Shown one piece after another: positions 41,225 to 53,316 of a stretch of DNA of 64,000 nt. Position 1 is the first letter of the stretch; every line of letters begins with the position of its first letter. Origin of the DNA: Synchiropus splendidus. Lineage: Eukaryota; Chordata; Actinopteri; Syngnathiformes; Callionymidae. The position numbers and the translations under genes are program-made. The notes beneath the pieces were generated by a model, which had not been told where the DNA came from, ran no database searches, and saw only the letters and a program-made list of their open reading frames with translations. The stretch lies in the NCBI RefSeq assembly GCF_027744825.2, contig NC_071351.1, positions 15,389,001 through 15,453,000 of the forward strand. Direction: 5' to 3'.

Positions 41225-41450
41225 GTTTGCGGGGAGTGCAGGCACCTATCTCAGTGGTCAATGGGCGAGAGGCAGGGACACCCTGGACAGGTCACCAGTC
41301 CATCTCAGGGCACACACCCACATTTGTATCTCTACCCCACACCACACGTACACACAACTAGGGGTCATTTTAGAGTGTCCAATTGGCCTAGTGAGCATGT
41401 CTTTGAACTGTGAGAGGAAACCCACGCAGACACAGGTGCAATTTTATCAC
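41225..41450 (+). repeat. Dispersed fish repeat, second copy
   Basis: This is the same family as the repeat in tlr9 intron 1. It contains GGGCGAGAGGCAGGGACACC, GGACAGGTCACCAGTCCATC and TCTTTGAACTGTGAGAGGAA. It is common in teleost intergenic DNA and non-coding. Confidence 0.65.
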
Positions 41451-41732
41451 TCCTCCCACCCGCTGCTCTCAGGTTATGTCATGGTAAACTATAATCATTT
41501 GTAAAATTCGTCACTGTTATTTATTATTACTTATTTTAGTTTTTTTTTTTAATTTATATATAGTGTGTACGTATTTGTCATGTGTTAGTTTATTAGTTAT
41601 TTTAGATAGTTTGTGACTTCACTTTTGACATAATGTAGATAATAGGATGCAAATGGGCATTGACAGCATGTCAACAGATGAGACTGAAATTGATATTCAT
41701 TCAATTGAATGCCATGATAATTTTAGCTAGTT

Positions 41733-41993
41733 TTGATATGTTTCTGCATTACAGAGAAGGAAAGCCAGCATTCCATATCACCAGCAAAATTGCTGCAGTG
41801 GCTGACGGGCCAAGGGCATATCCCTCTTCTGCCATCAGAAAAGCAGGGTTTCTGCATTAAGGTCAAATTCAATCATGACTGCCATCAACAAAATCGCACT
41901 GTCTGCTACCCTGTTGTCAGTGCATGTTCAAGAACCATTGGTTTGCCTGTCAAGCACATGACATCATATGACCAGTTCAAAGCTGTCCTTTGA
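41733..41993 (+). pseudogene. HECT-like C-lobe fragment
   Basis: The open frame reads QWLTGQGHIPLLPSEKQGF, KVKFNHDC, CYPVVSACSRTIGLPV and YDQFKAVL before a stop. The end resembles a HECT C-lobe, with a cysteine (SACSRTIGLP) where the catalytic one would be. It shares strand and family with the broken fragment at 36.4-37.3 kb, 4.4 kb upstream, so both may be parts of one disrupted gene. Confidence 0.5.
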
Positions 41994-42463
41994 GAAGCCA
42001 TTCATCTTGGACAAGAATTTCACGTTGGGTGACGGAAGTGGCTGTTTGGTTGATGGGGCTCCTCAACCTCATGTTGTTCCTGTTAAGACTTAAGTAATAG
42101 ATATTTTGTACTATTGCATATTACTGTTGTCTGTTTTCTGACTCTCTTTAGGGCTCCTCTCAATTCCAGGTGCAGACTGGTAATTATGCACGTATGTGTT
42201 GAAAATCTGCTTATTTCAAACTTGTTTTAAAAAATGAAGCAACCAAACTGCATGTATAGTTCTACAGTGTGAAGTAATGCATCAAAATGACTTGTAATTT
42301 AATGGAAAATAGTGTGTGTGTGCGTGTGCTGGATATCAAGGCGGTGCTTCAGGTGACTTGAAACATGAAACTTAGTTGTTACATATAGTGTATTTTATTA
42401 TTAAAGAACAAAAATACTTTCACGAAGAAAGGTTCTCCTCATAGTGTACTGTACTGCGGATCG

Positions 42464-44440
42464 CTAAATGTCTATACCAAAAGTCTCCGATGTGGCTCTT
42501 GGGTTGATGGGGTCCCTCATCCTGACCATGTTGTCCCCTGTCAGTGGGCATTCGATGGCAGGAACAATCACACCAGTTCTCCACCAATTGTCCTCAATGG
42601 GGAGACGGATGTTTTCACAATCAATGTTGGCGATGTCAATAATCTAAGGATGAATGAAAAATGTTTCAGAAAGAAGTAGAAGAAAACAGGTGGTCTGAGA
42701 TCGATACAATTAAACCATAATACAAAACAAACAAAAATGAATACATAAAATTAACTAACACTGATGTTGCTCGGTTCTGGTACTGGATGTTGCCTATAAC
42801 CCAGCTCCCACAGCTGGTTTGGAGACGTCTTTCAGTCCTCATGGGGTGGTTGTCCCAACCAGATCGAAAGGTGTCCAGGTCGTCTTGCAGACGTGGAAGG
42901 AAGACGCAATGGCAACCAAAGAGGTGTATTAGTAGAGGTGCACTTGCAACATTTAAAAAGCCCTCTTCTTCCAGGTAGTGAAGTGCCCCATAATAACTGC
43001 TTGTTACAGCAGTCCAAACATCTCTCCATAGTTGTTCAATCCTAAGGGGAAAAAACCTAACCAGTTAACCAAGGCCAAGAGAGAATTTTAAAACTTCACA
43101 AACTTTTGTGCATTTTTTTTTTCACCAAAAAATTTCACAAACTTTTGGTTGTGAACACTTTTGCCAGATATGAAGCTGCTCCTTCCAGTCCCACGGACTG
43201 TGAACAATAGGCGTGCAATATCTACATTCTCCACCCCATGGTCAGCACGCACCCTAAAACAGTTTAAAAAATAATAATATTGTGCAGAATTTAAAATTAC
43301 ATTTTTCCACAATCAACTATTAATATTGATCTGATCTCCTTGAAATCACTGAAAATAATTTAACACGTTGGAAGAATATAACATATAAGGCACTGGGTGA
43401 AGAAGAGGAAGGCAACGAAAGTGATTGTTAGATATTGTAGAATAGAACATAAAGAGAATTCTAATTTATGTACATGGATAAATTTGATGTAAGTCAGAAA
43501 CCCCTGTGCTCCTTAGGCTTTCATTTTTCATTTGTACTATTACACTGAATTATTCCTGAACTTCATAGTTCGTCAGAGTCACAAATATGTTTCAAATATA
43601 TCACTGACTTTAGTTAAATTTGCAAGCAATTCCACAATTCATTATACAAAGAAATTAACTTCCAATTTTTCTCCAAGTTAATAAATTACCTGAGAGGTAA
43701 GCCAAACAAACAACAGATTCCTGGAAAAAAGCAAGTGCAGTGACTGCCTTGTTGTTGGAGGCAGCACCAAGGTACATTATCTACAATACATACATATAAA
43801 AAAAAAAAAGCAAAAAAAAGTGAGTTCTAACCTTGTGGGAGAAGCCATCGATGCCTCCAAAATTAACAATATTGAAGCTGAAAACAGAAGATAATTTTAA
43901 TTTTAAAGAAGTTTGCAATACAAGTATCATGGCTTGGGTATGTGAAGAAAAATAAAAATATAATAAACCTAAAATAATAAACCTATCAAATACAAAACAA
44001 TTCACCTAGTCATTGGATTACTTACCAAATTAACTTATGGTTGGTATCAATATGCGATTCAGACACTGGGGACCAGGAACAGAGTAGGCCCGTCGAGCAA
44101 CACATCCCAAGCTCATCATCCGTGATATGACGCCATTGGTGGCAACACGGTGCATCGAAGCTCTCACTCGACTGTACTGGTGCTATATTGTGCCCGAATT
44201 GAAAGATTGGCTTCAGCCATGCGACGGTGAACTGCAGAAGTTGTGCGATGCATGGGACAGAGTGATTCAGATCCAGCAGTTGACTGAGGTGATCAGATGA
44301 TATTTCTATTCAGATTCAAGATTCAGATTCTTTTTCTTGTTCATGCCTTACTTCTTGATGCAGCTGTGATAATGACTCGAGAATTTCAGGATTTACAGGT
44401 AATTCTGCTGACAAAGCACTAAGGACCACAAGCTCTTGAG
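42464..44440 (-). pseudogene. Degenerate rve/DDE-type integrase gene with introns
   Basis: Exon-like pieces run right to left. Around 44220 is HRRMAEANLSIRAQYSTSTV; around 44040-44110 are ARRAYSVPGP and, after a frameshift, HIDTNHKLI. At 43832-43880 is NFGGIDGFSHK with good splice sites. Next come ASNNKAVTALAFF (about 43740), RVRADHGVENVDIA with SVHNQK (about 43130-43250), IEQLWRDVWTAVTSSYYGALHYLEE (about 42950-43035) and a C-terminal exon ending ATSETFGIDI with a stop at 42464-42466. The D (HID), D (RADHG) and E (IEQLWRD) positions of a DDE triad are recognisable. At least two frameshifts (near 44075 and 42815) break it. The family is a multi-copy teleost integrase-core gene, known to me by sequence type only. 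Confidence 0.6.
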
Positions 44441-44489
44441 TGCAAAGTTCAAGAAATCAAGGTCCGGGGTATGCGTTCCAGACAGCCCA

Positions 44490-46340
44490 TGATTAACTGG
44501 TTCCCTATCCTATCCATCTTAATCACTCCCAGAGAGAACCTCAGCATCTTCATCTCTGCTACCTCCAGCTCTGCCTAGTGTCTTTTCCACAGTGCCACTG
44601 TCTCCAAACCACACAACATTGCTGGCCTGACCACTGTTTTGTACACCTTCCCTTTCATCCTTGCCGACACCCTTTTGTCGCGCATCACACCTGACACTTT
44701 TCTCCAATTATTCCATCCTGCCTGCACACGCGTCACCTCTTTGTCACACTCTCCATCACTCTGGACAGTTGAGCCTAAGTACTTAAAATCCTCTATCCTC
44801 TTGTCTAACCTGATCTGTCAACCTGTCCATCACCATCGCAAAGAGGAAGTGGCTCAGAGCTGAGCCTTGGTGCAGACCCACCTCCACCTTGAACTCCTCT
44901 GTTGCACCTGCAGCACACCTCACCACTGTCTTACACCTGGCATACATGTCCTGCACCACTCAAACATACTTCTCTACCACTCCAGACTTCCTCATATAAT
45001 ACCACAACTCTTGTCTTGGCACTCTGTCGTATGCTTTCTCCAGGTCCACAAAGACACAATGGAGTTCCTTCTGACCTTCTCTGTACTTCTCCATGAACAT
45101 CCTCAAAGCAAACACTGCGTCTGTGGTGCTCTTCTTTCGCATGAAGCCAAACTGTTGCTCACATATACTAGCTTCCGCCCTTAGTCTACTTTCCACTGCT
45201 CTTTCCCACAACTTCATCGTGTGGCTCATCAACTTTATCCCTCGATAGTTGCCACAACACTGGACATCTCCCTTGTTCTTGAAGATGGGCACCAGCACAT
45301 TTCTCCTCCATTCCACAGGGACTGTCTTTTGCTGGGCCTCCCTGTACTCCTGCCTACTCTCTTCTGTTCTCTCAACGTACCATTTTTTTCGTAGCTAACC
45401 TCTTCCTTTGTATGCACTCTTGTACTTCTTTGTTCCACCACCAAGTCTCCTTATCCACTTTTCTTCCAGATGACACACCAAGAACTCTTCTACCTGTCTC
45501 CCAGATCACCTCAGCTGTAGTTTCCCAGTCATCTGGAAGTCCTTCTTGGGCACCCAAAGCCTGCTTCAATCCCTCCCTGAAGGCAACACAAGACTCTTCC
45601 TCTTTCACCCTCCACCACTTTGTTTTCTTCTCTGCCTTTGCCCTCTTCACCTTCCTCACCACCATGGTCATCCTGCACACCACCATCCTATGTTGTCTGG
45701 CCACACTCTCACCCACTACTACTTTACAATCACTAATCTCCTTCAAGTGACATTGTCTACACAAGATGTAATCCACCTGTGTGCTCCTACCTCCACTTCT
45801 GTAGGTCACACTATGCTCCTCTCTCTTCTGGAAGAAAGTATTGACCACAGCCATTTCCATCCTTTTTACTTACTTTAAGTCTACAACCATCTGACCTTCA
45901 GTGTTCCTATCCTGGATACCAAACTTTCCCATCACTTCCTCGTCACCTCTGTTTCCTGCACCAACATGTCCATTGAAGTCTTCCCCAATGACCACTCTCT
46001 CACCTCTGGGAATACTCTTCTGCAGTTCATCTAATTCACTCCAGAAGGTCTGCTTCTCCTCAAGATCACACCCCACCTGTGGGGCATTTCTAACTTGAGG
46101 CCTGATACTCATTTCACTTCTAGAACATTCCTGGCAAACTCCTCCTTCAAGATGACTCCCACTCCATTCCTCTTGCCATCTACACCATGATAAAACAGTT
46201 TAAACCCTGCTCCGAAGCTTCTAGCCTTGCTAACTTTCTACTTGGTCTCCTGAACACATAGAATATCCACCTTCCTCCTCTGCATCACGTCAGCCAACTC
46301 TTTAGCTTTCCCTGTCATTGTTCCCACACATTGTTCCCCC
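44490..46340 (-). mobile_element. Defective RTE-clade LINE, endonuclease and reverse transcriptase parts
   Basis: Read on the minus strand from 46340 down, the order is typical for a non-LTR element. Endonuclease stretches come first (GEDFNGHVGAGNRGDEE, VDYILCRQCHL). Reverse transcriptase motifs follow (VLVPIFKNKGDVQCCGNYRGI, CEQQFGFMRKKSTTDAVFAL, HCVFVDLEKAYDRVPR, LHQGSALSHFLFAMVMDRL). The sequence then jumps to the late KYLGSTVQSDGE region. The part with the catalytic YADD or FADD box is missing, so an internal deletion lies near 44790-44810. Several frame breaks occur. It is a dead copy. Confidence 0.82.
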
Positions 46341-46399
46341 GTCTGTTCCACATCATATCTCTGGTCCGAAGTAGACGGCTCACCACACATGTATATAGA

Positions 46400-47700
46400 C
46401 TGAGTTGTAAATATTGAACATATTTAATATTTACTATTGTAGGCCACGGCCATGTAATTCTCTCATGGGACAATGTCATTAAGAGTCCCAGAGTAGTTGA
46501 GAGAAAAACAGGCCCAATTGTGTGATGGGTGTGTTGGCCTCAGTGTTTCACATGGCCGAGATCAAAATTAAAGTGGTCACATACTCTTGTCTATTTATCG
46601 GTGATCTATGGAGACACGTTCATTCAACAAAGGGCGCTATGAGTCAACCTGAGGCACTTCAGTCTAGTCCACATTATGATTGGACACTAATAAAGCTATT
46701 TTGAGTCCAGTGTGACACACAATATGTTAACTAGGGCCCAGTGGCGTCACACACGGAACACAGCTGCGCAGACCAGTATTACACACAAGATCACTCTATG
46801 GATTGGAGACGAAATCCAGCGGTGAATAGAGCCTAAACCCTGCTCTCTCTTCTCGCAACAATTATACGTTTGTTGTGTGCATCGACGCTGTAAAGGCACC
46901 AGTGTAAGCCACTCGCTCGCCGCCACAGACCGTGCAAACATGTACTATGTGGGGAGGGTGGTTTTAAGGCGAAAGTGGCTTCGCTTTTTATTTGAGTAGA
47001 GAAACAGTGCAAAATATGCAAATCCTTTGCTGTGAGAACGCTAGGAATTTACCGGGTTTACCATGTTGACAACGGGGCGATTGTTTTCTGTGGTATATCG
47101 TGTACATTAAATTTCTGGAAATCCTATGAGTCAACGGAGGTGCGGTGTTTTCGAATCTAACCATTTCGCCACTCTGGGACCCTGGGAGTTTTGAAAGATC
47201 CCTGGGCAGAGCTGCGGCCAACCTTGCGATTGACCGGTGTATGGGCTTCCATCAGAATTATTGTCAGAAAACATTATTATTCATTGACCATCTAAAAAAG
47301 CATCTTAACGTACCCGTGGTCCGACAGGATGCTGTCCTCCAGATGCCACGATTGCAGTGTTGAACCACTAGTGACGTTGCATTCAATGTCGTTGGATGAA
47401 ATTGGACATTTGAAATTTGATCACAGAATCGTACAGCGTCTTATTATATACTTCTTTTATATGGTGTTGCACCTTAAATAGCATGTAGATTCGAGCTGTG
47501 TGTTGTATCAGCACCTTTTCTCCCACATGCACAAGACAAAACCACATATTGATGTGTTTTTGCAGCATCACAATATCCGTGTTGCCTGTAAACATCACAC
47601 CTCAATGTATGTAAAACTGTGTTTTTTGTATTAAATATAATTAAATAATATAAAATAAACCTTAATAACAGGGCATGAAAACTGTAGGTTAGCTATTGTA
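46400..47700. other. Intergenic DNA between two retroelements
   Basis: No gene, RNA gene or complete repeat was recognised. Short open frames on both strands are unlike known proteins. Confidence 0.5.
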
Positions 47701-47705
47701 ACCGT

Positions 47706-50700
47706 TGTTCTTCAAAGTGTGCTAAGCCCTATAGTCTGGCTTCGCTATTGGATATTCTCCCGGAACCCAGTTCCGGCACTGAATAAAAAAACATGAACTC
47801 GACACCCAATGGGGGCAGACTACCCCTCTATAAAGGGGGTGGGATAATAATGTCTCACCCTCCATTCGACTTGAATGGAGAAATGTACCCCCAGCTAGCC
47901 ACCACGAGCTAGCCACTTGCGGTCAAAAACCCCACCTAGTGAGGACACCGCACCCGCGGAGGCGTGGGCCATAGCCACCCAAACTCCAAACACTGCAACA
48001 CACTGGACCTAGGCGAAGGTGGGAGACCAGGGAATTAGTCATAAACTCCTACTCCGAGTCTTGTAACGGCTAATAACTGAAATTATTTCAGGAACTCGCG
48101 AGGATCCTGCAGGGCTTCCGTTATGCAACCTAACTCCGAGTGAGGAAAAAAGGGGAGAGAAAACGGAATTAGCTTGCAGAACACGCACTCTGAAGCCAGA
48201 TGCCTGAATCTCCAACAGCATTCAGGGGTGACTGCAAGAAGCTTGGTTAACACTATATAAACCTCATACATGGACCTAAAAGGGAGGCCAACCCTTTGTA
48301 GAGTCCCAGGGTGGCTCCGGTAATGGAGAGGGATAGTGAACCAAACTTGGAAACAAATGCTGGCTCAAGATGACACCTGAACCTGATTCTACAACAGTGT
48401 CCTTAGCCTATAAGAAACAAACCCCAAAAAGGAGAATTAATTAACCACGTCCTGTCCATCATGAGTCCCACAAATGAAGGTGGCGGACGGGAAGCGAGCC
48501 TGGTTCACCTGCGAGAAAGATGAGCGAGGTCTCGCTGAACCACTAACCAGTTACCAATACAACACTGTAAGAGAGGTTCAAGTGGCTTAATATGATGGAA
48601 GGAGATGTCCAAAAGGGGAATTCTGGTCTTATCTTCCCAGACCAGGGGTTGTAAGACATTAGCTGTGGAAAAAAAAAACATATAGTGAGGGAACGATGGA
48701 TATGATGCTGGAGTAAGATTGGATCTGTGATATCAGCATCCAGCTTCCTCGGAATTCGTAATAAGGTGAAGGATTATACCCAAAGAGCATGCACCTGATC
48801 AGACCTTGAGGTGCCTGGTCGGGGCACCACTGAGGATGGAATGGGCCATGGAATTTGCTGACGCCTCCACAAGATAAGCTCAGGCAAAGGTGGAGACCGA
48901 AGACCATGAAGCTGTGGTACATATCTCTTCCATTAGCACTCCACGCGGCAGGGCTGTGGAGGAAGTCATGCTACAGGAAGAGTGTGTCCGAGTGCCCTCC
49001 GGGGCAGGCTGTCCAGCTAACTCATAAGGCAGATGGCGGACAGAAAGGAAGATGCTGAGTAGAGAGCGCTACCACTGCTGGCAGCCGCCATAGCAGATAT
49101 GGAAACTCTCTGACTGTCTAAAGCATTTCACCCTTTTTAAGTAGCAATCCAGTGCCCTCACTGGACACCGAGTGTGCAGGAGAGCCTGTGATGCATCCTC
49201 ATGTGGAGGTGGCATGTAGGCTCTCACAAACTGATGCATCTGTAGGAGGAAGAGTTAACTTTGGGTTGGAAGGCTGGACTGGGACGGAGGGTGACTGCGG
49301 AGCCACCAATACCAAGACAAATACAGTCAGAGTTGACAGACAGGGCACGTAGGTCGCTGACTCTCTTAGCCGTTGTTACTGCCAGTAGTAACGATGTTTT
49401 AAATGACAGAACGTGCAGGGACGTCTGATCCAGAGGCTGGCTAGGTGCCCCAGTCAGGGCATCCAAAACTACCTGCAGCTCCCACTGAGGGTACAGCGTT
49501 CCTGACGGGGGACGGAGTCTGCAAGCTCCCTTCAGGAAGCGTGCCACTGGCAGGTTTCTGCAGATTGGCAGAGTCACAATGATCGCACTCTGAACCTGAG
49601 TTTTCAGTCTCTGAACCTGAGTAAGCAACACGCGAGTTTGCAGGAAAGCATATAGGAGGCCCGGGGGCCAGATCACACGGGCCAGAGAGTCGACCCCTAG
49701 TGGCGGGTTGTCGGACCTGCGGACAGAGAACGGAGGGGGCATTTGTGATACTGTAGCTCTGCAAAGAGATTGATCACCGTAGCCCTGAATCTCTGCCAGA
49801 TCTGGTCTCTTCAGGAGTCTGTCACTACCCACTCATCCTGCTGAGCTCCTCTGGACAGGTGATCTGCCGATATGTTACAGACTCCAGCAATGTGGAGGGC
49901 TCTCAATGACGCCAGATGCTGGTCCGCCCAAGTCCACACTTTCACAGCTACCTGATAAAGCCGGGTGGATCTGACGCCACCCTGGCGGTTGATGTAGGCC
50001 ACGGCTGTGGTGCTGTCGGATTTTACCAGAACATGGGTTTGACGCAGTGAGGGCGCAAAGTGGTCGTTCAAAACCAACAATGTCAGCTGTGTGGCGAAGG
50101 TGCGAGGCGCTAGAGAGCCGAAGGGTGGGCGTGTGTACTGATACACCTGACCCTCTAGCCCAAACCGGAGAAACTTCCGGTGACTCAGCCAAACCGGGTT
50201 GTGGAAGTAAGCATCTGCAAGATCAATGGAGGTCATCCACTCTCACACTCGGACGCACTCCAGGAGTCTCCTGGGAGTCAACATGCGGAACCGCTGTCTG
50301 ATCATGAATTGGTTGAGGAGAATGAGGTCCAGAACAGGTCTCCACTCTCCTGTCTTCTTGGGTTCCAGAAAGTACCTGGAGTAAAACCCAGTTTAGGAGG
50401 ATCGCTTTGGCATTAGCTCGATTACTTCCTTGGACAGGAGAGCACGGACCCCCTCCATCAGACATGACCGCTGGTTTTCTGACTTCACCCAGGTCCACGT
50501 GGTGTCGCAGAACCTGGAGGTTGACTGTGAAACTGAAGGGCGTGTCAATGACCGAGTATCTTCTCGATCCATATGGGCAGGTGCTTTAAATTCGGAAGAT
50601 ACTGTGTCAAGACAGGTACCCTGAGTGCAGGAGCGGAACCGCAATCCGGGGCGGGTCCAGGACGAAAGGGCCGTCGGTGCTCAGTGACCCCTCCTCTGGG

Positions 50701-52588
50701 GACCTCAAGTCCCGCTGGTTCTTCAAAAACAGACTCATTTTGTTTTTGCAGTGTACCTTGATCTGACACTGCAATTCTCCTAAGATGGAGACCCGAGGGA
50801 CGGGCCCAATCATTCTCAGAAAGAGATGACTCGGTAGATGTCCTGCTTGCCTCTGAGGGGTTTGGAGGGCTGCAGAGAACAGAATCACAGAGAGACATCG
50901 CATCAGACATTGCGCGAGGGAGCTGAGAACAGAGCCGGTCTGGCACGCAAAGCCTACTGCGTGATCCCCTGAAGAGTTGGCTTTCATGGTCCTGTGGTGA
51001 CCCCTGCTGGAAACTGGCAAGGCTGGGGAATAAGAAGAGTTAAGGGCAGAATTTAAAATCTCCTGACTTTGGCTGCAACCGGGACCTGTTGAGAGACGGG
51101 AAATAGTTATTTGATTATTTGCTTCTGATTGTGGTGAAGCTGAGGAAAAACAAAACTTCTTGGCTCCAGAAACTTTCCCAGGGACAGCTCTGGCGTCAGG
51201 GATAAGGAGGCAGAGAGACCGTTACTATACTTCTTGGTCCCCTGAGACCATGCCAAACAAAAACTAATTTTTGAAGCCAGACAGCTGCCACTCCAGTTTG
51301 CACTGACCGGAACCGGAAGAGAACTTGGAGGGTGATAAACCCTAATTTTGGGCAGAGAAGAAACAGACCCGATACCAAAGTAATGCATCTTATTTTTATT
51401 CAAGTTAGACTTTAGTTTAGATGCATAGTTTTAGATACAAAGTTTTCTTCCGACGCAGTTGGCGGGAGCAGAGGTGAGAGCAGCCGACTGGTCTCTCCGA
51501 GAGGAGCAGTGATGATCAGCCCGGCTATGATCCGGACGTCTGGGCTCACCCCGCCCCTCCGACCAGCGACGGCGTTCCCCTGGGCGCGGGCTATGTATGG
51601 AGGACTTATTCTGATGCTGGGCATGTGCAGCGTTGCGGAACCAACTCTTCCGGGTGGCATTGGTTAAGTTGGTTGGCGCCGGCGTAGACGGCATTCCACT
51701 GTGATGGTGGCACTGTCAGCGCCGGGTAGGATGGTCACTCCTCAGGGGGGAGGTCAAGCTCCCGGGGCGAGCACATCGCGCATGACGGCTGAGGGAGCGG
51801 GAACGCCGCTCCGCCAATCCAAACCCTCCACTTGGCAGTAAGCTCTGTATCTGACCACGTGCGGTCCTAGTGCCAGTGGAGTACCAGACCTGGGTTCCAG
51901 TTGTGGGCAGAAAACATGCGGTCGTGCTCTGTGTGTAGTCTCGCCATCCAACGCCAGCCGGCTGTTAGTGAAGTGTTCATGAGCTGGTGGTGGAGAGAGA
52001 GCTCAACTTCGATACCACGGGCGGTGGATGGCATGAGGCGCGGGAGAAGATCAAGCGGGAACCCGCCTGACTCCACCACCCGGAACTCAGCCAACTCTGG
52101 GAACAGAGTCTCCGGATCCACCTCATAGCAGCGCCTGGCTCTCGTCAAACTCATTCCATGGCTCGAAAGCAGAGAATGCGGAACGGTTCGGCTGCCTGTA
52201 GGCCAGTTGCAGCGCCCGATTTGTAGGAGGGAGAGCCTGACACATCTCACTATCTGTGGCGCAATGCTGCGGGCCCAAACAGCGGAAGCAGATCAGGTGG
52301 AGGATGATCAGGTATAGTACCCCCACAGTTCACGCAATCTCACCTGTCAACTTACATAGCTTAGGATGAGAGCTTTATGTTTGCAAAGATGCAGATGGTT
52401 TTGTACAACAGTACTGACTCTCTCGCAATGACTGCTGTCCTCAGTGCGTGAAGGAGAAAGGAGGCAGAGGCATTATTATGCCACTCCCTTTATAGGGGGG
52501 TAGTCTCCCCCTTTGGGTGGCGAGTTCATGATTTTTTCTTCAGTGCGAAGTCTCACTAGAGGGCGGAGCACACTGAAGGAGAACATCA
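47706..52588 (-). mobile_element. Defective DIRS-type (tyrosine recombinase) retrotransposon
   Basis: The two ends are inverted copies of each other over roughly 140-160 bp; both contain AAAACATGAACTCG-like and GACTACCCC-CTATAAAG-like stretches, near 47706-47870 and 52450-52588. Inverted termini are diagnostic of DIRS. On the minus strand the order is a gag-like region (about 52250-51430), then reverse transcriptase (SRYFLEPKKTGEWRPVLDL, then SIDLADAYFHNPV and PPFGSLAPRTFA), RNase H (VKSDSTTAVAYINRQGG) and a tyrosine recombinase (SFKTSLLLAVTTAKRVSDLR near 49350). The RT block jumps from LAPRTFA to RNase H, so the YLDDW catalytic box is deleted. The recombinase HxxR arginine also appears replaced (HSSCS near 48970). 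Stops and frameshifts occur throughout. Confidence 0.85.
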
Positions 52589-52966
52589 TTTTTGTTTTTC
52601 TGGGGGGGATTTTTTTTTATTGAATTCAATTTTTTTTTTTTAATATTCAAGTCCCACTGGTAGAGATATCCCTCCACACAAGATTGTGTCTGATTTTTTT
52701 TCATGTCACTGTTCTCGCACTATTGGACAAAAACCCTCTTAAAATAGAAATCAAAGGTTTCAGTCCATTGGGGATCGCACAAGCGCGCAGTACGATGAAA
52801 ACACTGAGCACACATTTTTACATTATTTCAGGTCACCAACTCTACTTTGACGTCAAATGTGGTAGAGAACCTTGAAGTTATTCAGTGAACCAAAGTGGAT
52901 CTTTATGAATGTAAAAAAAGAAAAGTACCCGGTTTGTCCTTTTCTCGTTACATGCTGCAGAGGACG

Positions 52967-52984
52967 ACACCATGAGTTAAAGGT
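52967..52984 (+). promoter_or_regulatory. PSE-like element with no recognised RNA gene downstream, unit 1
   Basis: ACACCATGAGTTAAAGGT differs at only two of 18 positions from the PSE of the U5 gene in the same unit. It is kept in the other units at 55797-55814, 58627-58644 and 61459-61476. By U5 spacing a transcript would start near 53030. I do not recognise the sequence there. Confidence 0.45.
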
Positions 52985-53234
52985 TTGTGTTGATGAAAGC
53001 CATTGGAGCTTTGCTCACTTCTTGGTGCTCCTTTTCCTCAAGGTGCTGTTTACTGTGTTCAGTGGATCCTGGTTTGTGGTTACCATTGGAGTTGGCTAAT
53101 ATGTTCCACCGTACATGGTACTGCAGTTGAGCGCTTTCCAGCTATTGCAAGTCTCCTCTTCTGACATACCATAATTTCTGTACTACTCAGTATTTTCAAA
53201 TTGACAAATGACCGAAATCGTCTCTCGTCCAGAT

Positions 53235-53316
53235 GTTATTGTGGCCGAGTGGTTAAGGCGATGGACTTGAAATCCATTGACTTGTACCGGCGTAATTTCA
53301 AGTCCAACCAACAACG
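53235..53316 (+). pseudogene. tRNA-Ser(TGA)-like sequence with remodelled 3' half, unit 1
   Basis: The 5' half is a good serine tRNA: A-box TGGCCGAGTGG, anticodon arm ATGGACTTGAAATCCAT with anticodon TGA. The 3' half is not: the variable arm is replaced, and the T arm reads CGTAATTTCAAGTCC instead of GTAGGTTCGAGTCC, which breaks the T stem. The acceptor has one mismatch. Probably a pseudogene. Unit 1 also has CCAACC where the others have CCTACC. Confidence 0.65.
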
